A stretch of DNA of 15,886 nucleotides, taken from positions 1 to 15,886 of the forward strand of contig DAOVMN010000008.1 in assembly GCA_030630685.1 (NCBI GenBank). Direction: 5' to 3'. Source of the stretch: Thermoplasmata archaeon. Lineage in GTDB: Archaea > Thermoplasmatota > DAOVMN01. Below, piece by piece: positions 1-6,215 of this stretch. Below the pieces are notes generated by a model. It made no database searches and was not told the origin of the DNA. It saw only the letters and a program-made list of their open reading frames with translations. The translations under genes were made by a program, and so were the position numbers. The number at the start of each line of letters is the position of its first letter. The first letter of the stretch is position 1.

Positions 1-371
1 GCAAGGATGATGTTCTGAGAATAACTCCCTTCACATCGCCATCGGCTTTGCTCACGTAAGCAACATTGGCCTCAACAACACCGACATCATCGATGACCAT
101 CTGGCCCGCTGCCAAATCCCCTGCAAAGCCCTTTCAACACAACGAACGAGACCAACTGGAACGAGCTCTTCTGGCTAGTATCTAAAGTGGAGACGTACAA
201 GGTAAAGTAAAACAGATCGAGAACTTTTAAGGTGATTGGAAAGATTCCCGAATCAATTTCACATCATAATATTTGAATAATCGAAAGAATATCTGTCGAT
301 TCGAATCAACTGGCATTCTCATTTTCTTTCTGGTATGCTCTCAGTGAAAGCATTGTGGGAGAGTCACAAAA
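1..371. other. Left-edge stretch without a convincing gene
   Basis: No complete reading frame with a ribosome binding site is visible. On the minus strand a frame is open from a stop at about 136 to the left edge (possible ATG at 100, reading MVIDDVGVVEANVAYVSK and on), which might be the start or a remnant of a gene running out of the window. On the plus strand a short frame at about 121-207 ends with the residues KVETYKVK before a stop. Neither has an upstream Shine-Dalgarno, and I recognise neither. The stretch from 208 to 371 is AT-rich and looks non-coding. Confidence 0.4.
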
Positions 372-396
372 ATGGAAATCCACGATATTTGTAAGT

Positions 397-423
397 TCAC
401 ACATTGTGACAGAAAATATATAA
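397..423 (+). promoter_or_regulatory. Palindromic operator plus TATA box upstream of the membrane protein gene
   Basis: A perfect palindrome TCACA-CAT-TGTGA lies at 397-409, followed after 6 bases by a TATA-like AATATATA at about 416-423. Archaeal transcription starts roughly 25-30 bases downstream of TATA, predicting a start near 445-450, a few bases before the ATG at 453. The same palindrome occurs three more times before the gene at 1766, in the same position relative to its TATA box, so I read it as an operator. The binding protein is inferred, not shown. Confidence 0.6.
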
Positions 424-452
424 TGGTTCAGCGGCAACTCCGCCTCGATATC

Positions 453-902
453 ATGGAACTCTATCCCATTCTCTGGCTGATTGTTGCCGCAATTTCGGTT
501 GTACCCATGTATGTTTTCTGGAAAGGATACTTCAGACTGGGTTCAAAGAAGATACGTCTAACTGCCATTGCTTTCACATTGTTCTTTTTCAAAGCACTGT
601 CCATTGGTTCGGAACTGTTTCTGAACGATTCCAATGAAGGTACCTGGTTTCTGAACGATGAATTCTGGTTGTGTGTAGCGGCTATTCTGGATATGATGAT
701 CATAAGCCTGATCGTGATCACTTTCGGAAGCACCAATGGGGAGGATGAAGAGACTACCGGCAGTGCCGATGAGAAGGCAGTAAGAAACAAGGGTTTCTTA
801 CTTCCGGTTGAAGGCGAAGCCTTCGATAAGGATCACAACGGGTCGGAAGAACAGGAAACCAGCACATCTGGAGAACCTACCAATCCCATCTCAAGGGACT
901 GA
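453..902 (+). CDS. Small membrane protein with three helices and acidic tail
   Basis: A 149-residue protein if started at ATG 453. It begins directly with a hydrophobic helix (about residues 4-22), then a second (about 36-54) and a third (about 71-92), followed by a hydrophilic, E/D-rich tail of about 55 residues. I do not recognise a named family. The frame is open further upstream to an ATG at 372, but that start would place the operator and TATA box inside the coding region and add a charged stretch ahead of helix 1, so 453 fits better and would be a leaderless or nearly leaderless mRNA. The gene ends 5 bases before a winged-helix regulator and is surely cotranscribed with it. A membrane protein paired with a regulator suggests a signal or modulator role, which is inference only. 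Confidence 0.7.
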   Translation: MELYPILWLIVAAISVVPMYVFWKGYFRLGSKKIRLTAIAFTLFFFKALSIGSELFLNDSNEGTWFLNDEFWLCVAAILDMMIISLIVITFGSTNGEDEETTGSADEKAVRNKGFLLPVEGEAFDKDHNGSEEQETSTSGEPTNPISRD

Positions 903-907
903 ACTTC

Positions 908-1429
908 ATGAATGCAGAGGATATAACACTGGAAAACCGTCGATCGTTGTACCGGTACATCAGGGAGCATCCCGGTTTACACCTGAGAGGAATATCGAGA
1001 GATCTGGATATGAACATCGGTACTCTAAGGCATCACATAAAATTCCTGGAAAGGAACAGGATCGTAGTGAGCAAAAAAGATGGCAATCTAAAAGTGTTCT
1101 TTGCCGCGAGGAAATTGAACGCCGATGACAAAAGGATATCCCTGCTGCTCCAGCAGAAACGCCTGAGGAATATAATCCTTGTGATCATCATCACTCCGGG
1201 ACTAACCCACGGTGAAATCTCGGAGAAACTATCAATTAAACCTTCAACCCTGTCTAAGTACGTGAAGATCCTGCACGAGAAGAAAGTCCTTTATTTCGAG
1301 AAGAACAGGAACGAGAAACGATATTTCGTCCGGAGCGAGAAGGAGATAGTAGAGCTGCTCATGACATACAAGAAATCGTTCTGGGATTCCTTCGTGGATA
1401 ACATGCTGGAAATATATTTCGAGCAATGA
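908..1429 (+). CDS. Transcriptional regulator with two winged-helix domains
   Basis: 173 residues with two winged helix-turn-helix domains in tandem. The first spans about residues 8-68: helix-turn-helix with GLHLRGISRDLDMNIGTLRH, then a basic wing ending KVFFAARK. The second spans about 82-150 (GLTHGEISEKLSIKPSTLSK, then the wing EKNRNEKRYFV). A C-terminal helix rich in aromatic residues follows. This arrangement matches archaeal predicted regulators with two HTH domains (COG3398-like), known mainly from genome surveys. The ATG lies 5 bases after the membrane protein stop, with no clear Shine-Dalgarno, so translation is probably coupled. The gene sits behind the TCACA-N3-TGTGA palindrome, suggesting autoregulation. 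It is the natural candidate for binding the same palindromes before the gene at 1766. DNA binding is confident; the target site is inference. Confidence 0.88.
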   Translation: MNAEDITLENRRSLYRYIREHPGLHLRGISRDLDMNIGTLRHHIKFLERNRIVVSKKDGNLKVFFAARKLNADDKRISLLLQQKRLRNIILVIIITPGLTHGEISEKLSIKPSTLSKYVKILHEKKVLYFEKNRNEKRYFVRSEKEIVELLMTYKKSFWDSFVDNMLEIYFEQ

Positions 1430-1430
1430 A

Positions 1431-1448
1431 TTTTTTAAAATCTTTTTT
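1431..1448 (+). terminator. T-rich terminator after the regulator gene
   Basis: Directly after the TGA stop (1427-1429) come two T6 tracts (1431-1436 and 1443-1448) separated by AAAATC. Archaeal RNA polymerase terminates at such U-tracts without needing a hairpin. Confidence 0.5.
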
Positions 1449-1530
1449 GTGGTTTCTTCAGGACAATGGCAGGTCCATATATATTTTTCAAGCATCATAA
1501 GTGTAGTGTCTGATCCGAAAATATCTTGGA

Positions 1531-1575
1531 AATAATAGTAATAGTAACAATAGTAATGATAATAATAACATTAAT
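1531..1575. repeat. Low-complexity AAT/AGT trinucleotide tract
   Basis: About 45 bases made almost entirely of AAT, AGT, AAC and GAT triplets in the gap between the regulator and the next gene. The rest of that gap (1449-1648) shows nothing recognisable. Confidence 0.7.
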
Positions 1576-1648
1576 TTCAGATTGCAGATTTTCCTGTTTT
1601 TTTAATTCCTTTTTTTCAAGATTCCCGAACGGCTGTTTTCATACTTGG

Positions 1649-1699
1649 TCACACTTTGTGATAAATTTCACACTTTGTGATACAGTTCATGTTTTGTGA
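1649..1699 (+). promoter_or_regulatory. Triple palindromic operator array (TCACA-N3-TGTGA)
   Basis: Three 13-bp units lie at 1649-1661 and 1668-1680 (both TCACACTTTGTGA, perfect 5-3-5 palindromes) and 1687-1699 (TCATGTTTTGTGA, degenerate left arm). Unit starts are exactly 19 bp apart, a little under two helical turns. The array ends 9 bases before a TATA-like element. A fourth copy precedes the operon containing the winged-helix regulator. Position just upstream of BRE/TATA permits either activation or blocking of TFB/TBP. Confidence 0.75.
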
Positions 1700-1708
1700 G
1701 AGAAACTA

Positions 1709-1716
1709 TTTATATG
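1709..1716 (+). promoter_or_regulatory. TATA box of the gene at 1766
   Basis: TTTATATG at 1709-1716, 9 bases after the operator array. It predicts transcription start near 1736-1742, leaving a short leader with a Shine-Dalgarno. Confidence 0.55.
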
Positions 1717-1734
1717 GCGGGCCTTGAACATAGT

Positions 1735-1757
1735 CCTGTAGCCTGAACTACAGGAGG
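1735..1757 (+). promoter_or_regulatory. Leader hairpin overlapping the Shine-Dalgarno
   Basis: CCTGTAG (1735-1741) and CTACAGG (1748-1754) form a perfect 7-bp stem around a 6-base loop. The right arm shares bases with the Shine-Dalgarno AGGAGG (1752-1757), which sits 8 bases before ATG 1766. If transcription starts at or before 1735 the hairpin could hide the binding site. If it starts within the hairpin, as the TATA position also allows, the hairpin would not form fully. Confidence 0.5.
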
Positions 1758-1765
1758 CTTAAAAA

Positions 1766-2536
1766 ATGAACGATGAAAAGAAACCAGAGGAATCATGGCT
1801 GGAAAAGTTAGGATTTAAGAACATCTCGTTGATCTTGTTTATCTTACTGGTGATCGCCCTTCTGGTGATCGCGGTGGATGAGGTCTTCGATGACGATGAT
1901 GAGGGCGGCAGCTCCGCGGGCTGGACCGATTCCTTCGATCTGGCAGATTACGATCTTTCCACCACAGGGGAAAACGAGTTCTTCATCCTTAAGCCCGGCT
2001 ACCAGATCGTCTTGGAAGGCGAAGATGATGGAGAGAATGTCAAGGTCATCATCACCGTCCTCAACGAGACGAAAGTGGTTGACGGGGTAGAAACAGGGGT
2101 TGTCGAAGAACGGGAATTCGAGAACGACGAGCTGGTAGAGGTATCATTGAACTATTTCGCCATCTGTAACAGGACCAAAAGTGTCTTCTATTTCGGGGAA
2201 GACTCAAAGGAATACGAGGACGGGAAGGTCGTCAGTACGGAAGGTTCCTGGCTGGCAGGCGAGAACGGTGCCAAGGCGGGTCTCATCATGCCTGGGATGC
2301 CCCTAGTTGGATCAAGATATTATCAGGAGATAGCACCAGGGGTTGCCATGGACAGGGGAGAGATAATAAGCATGAAAAACACTGTCAAAACCCCTGCCGG
2401 GACGTTTCAAAACTGCCTGAAAGTGGTGGACAGTTCGGCCATTGAAAAGGACGAAGCGGATGTCAAGTTCTTTGCGCCGGGGATCGGGATCGTCCAGGAC
2501 GAAGAATTGAAACTCACCAGCTATGGATATGTGTAA
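1766..2536 (+). CDS. Membrane-anchored protein with a single extracytoplasmic domain
   Basis: 256 residues. A charged N-terminus (about 1-20), one hydrophobic helix (about 21-37, ISLILFILLVIALLVIA), an acidic D/E/G/S linker (about 40-52), then a soluble domain to the end. There is no signal cleavage site, so this should be a signal-anchor protein with the domain outside the cell. The domain resembles a widespread unnamed family with phrases such as KPGYQIVLEGEDDGENVKV, VVDGVETGVVEEREF, YFGEDSKEYEDGKVVSTEGS and FFAPGIGIVQDEELK. I recall such proteins as uncharacterised and do not assign a function. The start is well supported by AGGAGG 8 bases upstream. The three upstream palindromes put it under likely control of the neighbouring winged-helix regulator. 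Possible roles include envelope-stress or extracellular ligand binding, but nothing visible decides this. Confidence 0.85.
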   Translation: MNDEKKPEESWLEKLGFKNISLILFILLVIALLVIAVDEVFDDDDEGGSSAGWTDSFDLADYDLSTTGENEFFILKPGYQIVLEGEDDGENVKVIITVLNETKVVDGVETGVVEEREFENDELVEVSLNYFAICNRTKSVFYFGEDSKEYEDGKVVSTEGSWLAGENGAKAGLIMPGMPLVGSRYYQEIAPGVAMDRGEIISMKNTVKTPAGTFQNCLKVVDSSAIEKDEADVKFFAPGIGIVQDEELKLTSYGYV

Positions 2537-2546
2537 CTCAAAAAAA

Positions 2547-2580
2547 GTTTAAAAGTCATGCCCAACTCCTCGGGGCATGA
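2547..2580 (+). promoter_or_regulatory. TATA box and palindrome at a leaderless start
   Basis: GTTTAAAAG at 2547-2555 is TATA-like and lies about 26 bases before ATG 2577, the distance expected for a leaderless mRNA. The arms TCATGCCC (2556-2563) and GGGCATGA (2573-2580) form a perfect 8-bp inverted repeat with a 9-base spacer covering the predicted start site, so it could be an operator; it would be mostly outside a leaderless transcript. Confidence 0.45.
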
Positions 2581-2798
2581 GCAAGGCCGACAACCAGAGC
2601 AGTTTCCTTGAGGGATACCTGATCTGGAACTTTATTGTAGGGATATTCATCATACCTATCAGCATGGCTGTTACCACCTTGGTCAAGGTCCAGGAAATCA
2701 CTGGCTGGGAACGGGGATATTCAATGATCCTTGGAGCGATTATCGGGGTTATCCTCACCCTTGTCGCTGCCGCCCTGCTCGAGAGGAAATCGCGCTGA
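2577..2798 (+). CDS. Small two-helix membrane protein
   Basis: 73 residues. A polar N-terminus of about 14 residues is followed by a helix at about 14-35 (YLIWNFIVGIFIIPISMAV), a short loop with EITGWERG, a second helix at about 49-67 (MILGAIIGVILTLVAAALL), and a basic end (ERKSR). No family is recognised. There is no Shine-Dalgarno; the TATA-like element at the right distance supports a leaderless start at this ATG. Codon use looks like the neighbours. Both helices are clean, and no opposing frame reads as convincingly, so I regard it as real. It lies 40 bases after the anchored-domain gene, same strand, but appears to have its own promoter. Confidence 0.65.
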   Translation: MSKADNQSSFLEGYLIWNFIVGIFIIPISMAVTTLVKVQEITGWERGYSMILGAIIGVILTLVAAALLERKSR

Positions 2799-2867
2799 TC
2801 GCTATTGGTCATCATTTTTCTGTTTTAGTTCATAGTTCCAGCCCGAACCTCATTTCTATTTACCTCT

Positions 2868-2979
2868 TTAGCCACCTCTTCTATAGGCACAATCACTACA
2901 AAATATGAATTTCTGCACTACCCTGTTACCACATTTTGGGCATATCCAACTACCATCCGGCCGCAGGGGGATCCTTAGT
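2868..2979 (-). pseudogene. Out-of-frame C-terminal zinc ribbon of the preceding gene
   Basis: On the minus strand, just past the stop of the gene at 2975-3709 but in another frame, the sequence reads LRIPLRPDGSWICPKCGNR, then VVQKFIFCSDCAYRRGG and a stop at 2868-2870. The pattern C-X2-C-X10-C-X2-C is a zinc ribbon. Adding one base to the GGGG run at 2980-2983 (CCCC on the coding strand) joins the proline-rich linker to this ribbon without a stop, giving a 280-residue protein. So this is most likely the lost C-terminus. A real mutation, a sequencing error and programmed slippage cannot be told apart here. Confidence 0.75.
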
Positions 2980-3709
2980 GGGGTGGACGAGGTGGCGGGG
3001 GCCGGGCAGGGGGATACTGGGGAGGTTGTGGGGGCTGCTGGTACTGCGGTTGAGGATACTGTTGTTGTGAATGCTGCTGTTGTTGAGCCATGACCCCCTC
3101 GATGGCGACGGTCACCTCCTGCAGTGCCCAGAGCACCTCCATTAGCTCATCGGGATCCTTGAATCGTCCCATGATCACAGCATGACCCTTCCCCAGTGTC
3201 CAGGTGAACTCCCATTGTTTGACCCTGAAGAATCGTGCCCTGGCGGTTGGTTGGATGGCGTATTGTGGTAGATACGGATCCATGGATGTAATGTAAAAAC
3301 TCTGATCGAACGCGGGATCACCCAGCTTGATATCGGGATTGATGAGGCGCGATGGCTGGAGGAGGATGTTTCGGCGGGTTCGAAGCTTGAGCTTGCCGGA
3401 GAAGGGGACATTGAAATGAAAGGTCAGCTTGGTGCAGGTCTGATAATTGCTCTCGCTACCGGATGAATACAACGGATCCGCGGTAAATGTGGACCATTTC
3501 AGATAGTACATAGATAGGTTCACAACATGCCCCATGTAGGTACCGACGACCATGTTCCGATCTTTCAGGTAACTGAGACCGGCTTTTGCTGCGAAGACCT
3601 TCCATGCTTCTCTGGTCCTGCGAAGATTTTCGAGATAAAGTACGAGGATCAGGATGAGTGGAACCCCAAAGATGAGAGCAAGTTGGAGGACACCCCCCCA
3701 TATTATCAT
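2975..3709 (-). CDS. Membrane-anchored protein with Q/P-rich C-terminal linker
   Basis: 244 residues as read. One N-terminal hydrophobic helix (about residues 5-27) is followed by a basic stretch (ENLRRTREAWKVFAAKAGL), a soluble domain to about residue 205, and then a low-complexity Q- and P-rich tail (about 208-244). The soluble part has the look of uncharacterised membrane-anchored domains with V-G-x-Y-x-G-H-V near the start; no name is assigned. The start is supported by AGGAGG 8 bases upstream of ATG 3709. The tail stops abruptly at TAA 2975-2977, and a zinc ribbon follows immediately in another frame, so the native protein probably had a proline-rich linker and C-terminal ribbon (see 2868-2979). 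It is convergent with the gene at 2577 and appears monocistronic. Confidence 0.8.
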   Translation of the reverse strand: MIIWGGVLQLALIFGVPLILILVLYLENLRRTREAWKVFAAKAGLSYLKDRNMVVGTYMGHVVNLSMYYLKWSTFTADPLYSSGSESNYQTCTKLTFHFNVPFSGKLKLRTRRNILLQPSRLINPDIKLGDPAFDQSFYITSMDPYLPQYAIQPTARARFFRVKQWEFTWTLGKGHAVIMGRFKDPDELMEVLWALQEVTVAIEGVMAQQQQHSQQQYPQPQYQQPPQPPQYPPARPPPPRPPH

Positions 3710-3816
3710 CGTCTGTTCCTCCTGGTGGAAATGTGTGAATCGATCATAGTATTTACTCCCGGAAACGTTTGGCAGTCCTGTTCATGGTATATCCCATGGG
3801 AGGGGGAGAATCGGAT

Positions 3817-3824
3817 ATAATAAA
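3817..3824 (-). promoter_or_regulatory. TATA box of the Q/P-rich protein gene
   Basis: Read on the minus strand, TTTATTAT at 3824-3817 precedes the gene by about 108 bases and predicts a leader of about 85 bases. The leader contains two short reading frames, 3785-3753 (10 residues) and 3747-3706 (13 residues, MIDSHISTRRNRR); the second stops in an ATGA overlap with the ATG at 3709. Confidence 0.4.
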
Positions 3825-3927
3825 TGTTTGCTGCTAAAATTTAAGAGTTCCCGTTCCAATCCCTAAGTTTAGGGTTTGCAGATAAATAAAGTAGCAAATC
3901 TTGTTAGGCAACCATCCACCATTTATG

Positions 3928-4001
3928 CATTCGTGCCATTCGTGATTCAGGTTCTGGGCGGAACTAATCACGAATCTCACAAATAGACGAATGCCACGAA
4001 T
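3928..4001. repeat. 74-bp ATTCGTG-type intergenic repeat, copy 1
   Basis: Begins with a tandem ATTCGTG unit (CATTCGTGCCATTCGTGAT) and ends with its near-inverse (ATCACGAAT ... GACGAATGCCACGAAT), so the element is itself largely self-complementary around a central GGGCGGAACTA. A second copy lies 130 bp downstream and differs at only a few positions. The pattern resembles dispersed intergenic repeats seen in other prokaryotic genomes; its mobility is not shown here. The remaining gap (3825-3927) has a small palindrome CCCTAAGTTTAGGG near 3861 and nothing else. Confidence 0.85.
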
Positions 4002-4057
4002 CTGCCAGGGGGTAGTCTGCAACTTGAGTTCGCCTCTCGATATTCGTGCAATTTGTT

Positions 4058-4131
4058 CATTCGTGCCATTCGTGATCCAGATATTGGGCGGAACTAATCA
4101 CGAATTACACAAATAGACGAATGCCACGAAT
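4058..4131. repeat. 74-bp ATTCGTG-type intergenic repeat, copy 2
   Basis: A near-identical direct copy of 3928-4001, with the same tandem ATTCGTG start and inverted end. An additional partial unit (GATATTCGTGCAATTTGTTC) lies just before it at about 4038-4057. It ends 42 bases downstream of the stop of the glycosyltransferase gene on the opposite strand, so the pair could also form long RNA hairpins in that gene's 3' end. Confidence 0.85.
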
Positions 4132-4173
4132 TTGATCACCACAGATCTCGAGAGGTTATTTTTTGGCAAGCAC

Positions 4174-6213
4174 TTATTTCCTCACCCAAACCTCGATACT
4201 CCCGAAGCTTTCAACAGGTTGGTAATGAGAAACTATGTAATCCTCGAACTCCGGGTAGACATCCAGAAAATATGCCCTCAGGCCCCATTCCATAATAACG
4301 AACCTGATCCCCTTCTCCCCCAGATATTCCTGGATCTCTTCCACAAGGGGGTAATTCAGTCTATCCAATAATTCGGTATCATTTTTCTTGTAGACTCCTG
4401 CCCTGACTATATTAAAGACGATCTCCAGGTCCGCCTGAAGTGCGATCAAGGGCTTGGCAGTGAGAATCTCCTCATGTGGGTCAGCATTGGCTTTCAGGTA
4501 ATTCGCACAGTCCTCAAGATCAGAGATATCGGTTTGATTCCCCTGGATATCCAGGTAGCTGTATTTGGCAATGCTCACAGGAACCGAAAGGATCAGAGTG
4601 GCGATAAAAAGGGCCTTTCCAGCCCTTGCCAGTCCCTTCCAATCCCATGTGGGCCTGTGTCTCACCACACTCTCCAATAACATCGCCGTAAGGAGGCAGA
4701 GGGGAAAAAGAAGATCATAATAGTAGGGAAGCATCACCCTGAATAGGAGGTAGAAAATCAGGACACTGAAGAAGAATATCCCGAGGACGATCCACGGGGA
4801 AGCAAAGTCATTATGGGAGGCCTTCCTGAACCGGATAGCGGTTCCAAGGCCAGATTTAAACAGCACTACCACGGCAAGGAGGTTGAGCAATATGATCGCG
4901 TTAAATGTCCAGTAAAAATCCCTGCCTGACAAGGCAACAATAAGGATCCCGAATATCGTGGCAGTGATAATTGGTAAGTGTTGAATAGCCATCGGTTTCT
5001 CCCTTTTTTTGTCCGCAAATTCAGCGATCTCAAACCGATAGGCCCCTATCATACAACATAATAACACAATCCCATAAAATATCCCATCTACAGCATTATC
5101 CATTGCATCGAGATAGTTATTCCCGAGTAATGAAAAAGCCGCAAGAGCCCAGCCGATTGTGATGAAGAAAATAGCTGATCTTTCGATGCCCCTCTTCAGG
5201 TCACCCTTGATCCCAAGATTCTCCAGGGCATACCCAGAGACTTTCCAGAGGGTCAGTGTGATAAAAACCATCGCAGAGGAGAGAAGATAATAGCCCCTTG
5301 TGTCAAAGGCAGTAAAGCTGAAGTTCAGGTTCCCGAGGATGCTGTTATGTGTATGAATATAATCCGAGTAAAAGAAGTAGGTGGTAAAGGAAAGATCGGT
5401 AATGTGAACGAAAAGAAGAATCCCGGGTATGATCATAGAAAGGAATCCAATCGAAAAGAGGAAGTAATAGAGTCCTCTATTAGCGAATGCCTTTCCATCC
5501 CTGTTTCGATGTGCCAGGCAGTAATACAGGATGAGCAGTCCCGCGGGAAAGAAAGCAAGAGCATTCCGCCTTACGAAGACAGAAAGGCCAAGGGTGATGC
5601 CGCTCAGTATAAGGCATGAGTTTTGCCTCAGTACCCCGTTCCCATCGCGGTTCAACTGGTTATTCGACATTTTAGTCCATCTTAAAAGCAGGTAGAAGGA
5701 GAGTCCCAGACCAAACGCCTCGAATGGCTGCGTGATAAAGGTGTAGCCGTAGCGTATCGAATAAGGGGATAGGAAAAAAAGGAGAGATGCGATTGCACCT
5801 GTCCGTACTCCTGAAAGGAGCTTGCCAGTGTAGAATATGAGAATCCCTGTGCACAGAGAAAACAGCACGGTCATGAGCCTGAGGGTGAAAAAATCCCCAC
5901 CTAATCGAAGAATCGCTGCCGAGAGGAGAATAAAAAGAGGGGAGCGTGAGGGGAAGTCCTGGAATGGGGTGTGTCCCTCTTCAAGGAGGTGCCCATCAAA
6001 GGAATAATAGTTCTCGTCGATATCCGCGGGGGCATGATAGGCAAGATATATCCTGATCATCGCGCCGGAGACAAGGGATAGAAGAAACAGAATCTCCCAT
6101 ATCGACAGGGAGAGACCTGCAATTTTAATAATCTTTTGAGATCGGCATCTTTTCTGAGATATTCCTGACATGGATGGGGACACGGAACCACTCAATAATT
6201 TAAGCTTTTGCAC
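4174..6213 (-). CDS. GT39/ArnT-like membrane glycosyltransferase
   Basis: 679 residues. A basic cytoplasmic N-terminus (about 1-35) leads into the first helix (about 37-57), then the short external loop APADIDENYYSFDGH containing D64, D66 and E67. Acidic residues in this first loop are the catalytic hallmark of the dolichyl-phosphate-mannose protein mannosyltransferase superfamily (GT39/PMT, ArnT, GT-C fold). About ten more helices follow, then a soluble C-terminal domain from about residue 560. The reaction would be sugar transfer from a polyprenyl-phosphate donor to a lipid or protein on the outer face; substrate unknown. The start taken is GTG 6213, two bases after the stop of the ATPase gene. 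ATG 6171 (MSGISQKRC) is an alternative. No good Shine-Dalgarno marks either. It is last in the long minus-strand run and probably coupled to the upstream ATPase gene. Confidence 0.85.
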   Translation of the reverse strand: MQKLKLLSGSVSPSMSGISQKRCRSQKIIKIAGLSLSIWEILFLLSLVSGAMIRIYLAYHAPADIDENYYSFDGHLLEEGHTPFQDFPSRSPLFILLSAAILRLGGDFFTLRLMTVLFSLCTGILIFYTGKLLSGVRTGAIASLLFFLSPYSIRYGYTFITQPFEAFGLGLSFYLLLRWTKMSNNQLNRDGNGVLRQNSCLILSGITLGLSVFVRRNALAFFPAGLLILYYCLAHRNRDGKAFANRGLYYFLFSIGFLSMIIPGILLFVHITDLSFTTYFFYSDYIHTHNSILGNLNFSFTAFDTRGYYLLSSAMVFITLTLWKVSGYALENLGIKGDLKRGIERSAIFFITIGWALAAFSLLGNNYLDAMDNAVDGIFYGIVLLCCMIGAYRFEIAEFADKKREKPMAIQHLPIITATIFGILIVALSGRDFYWTFNAIILLNLLAVVVLFKSGLGTAIRFRKASHNDFASPWIVLGIFFFSVLIFYLLFRVMLPYYYDLLFPLCLLTAMLLESVVRHRPTWDWKGLARAGKALFIATLILSVPVSIAKYSYLDIQGNQTDISDLEDCANYLKANADPHEEILTAKPLIALQADLEIVFNIVRAGVYKKNDTELLDRLNYPLVEEIQEYLGEKGIRFVIMEWGLRAYFLDVYPEFEDYIVSHYQPVESFGSIEVWVRK

Positions 6214-6215
6214 GA

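Noticed and set aside
808..1128. Plus-strand frame of 106 codons overlapping the membrane protein and regulator genes
   Set aside because: It overlaps two better-supported genes in another frame and its composition is not protein-like.
3834..4022. Minus-strand frame of 62 codons over the 74-bp repeat
   Set aside because: The translation is just the repeat read as protein, and there is no ribosome binding site; such frames are spurious.
3928..4131. CRISPR array
   Set aside because: Only two copies of 74 bp with internal palindromes and a 56-bp gap; too long and too few for CRISPR repeats, and no cas genes are present.
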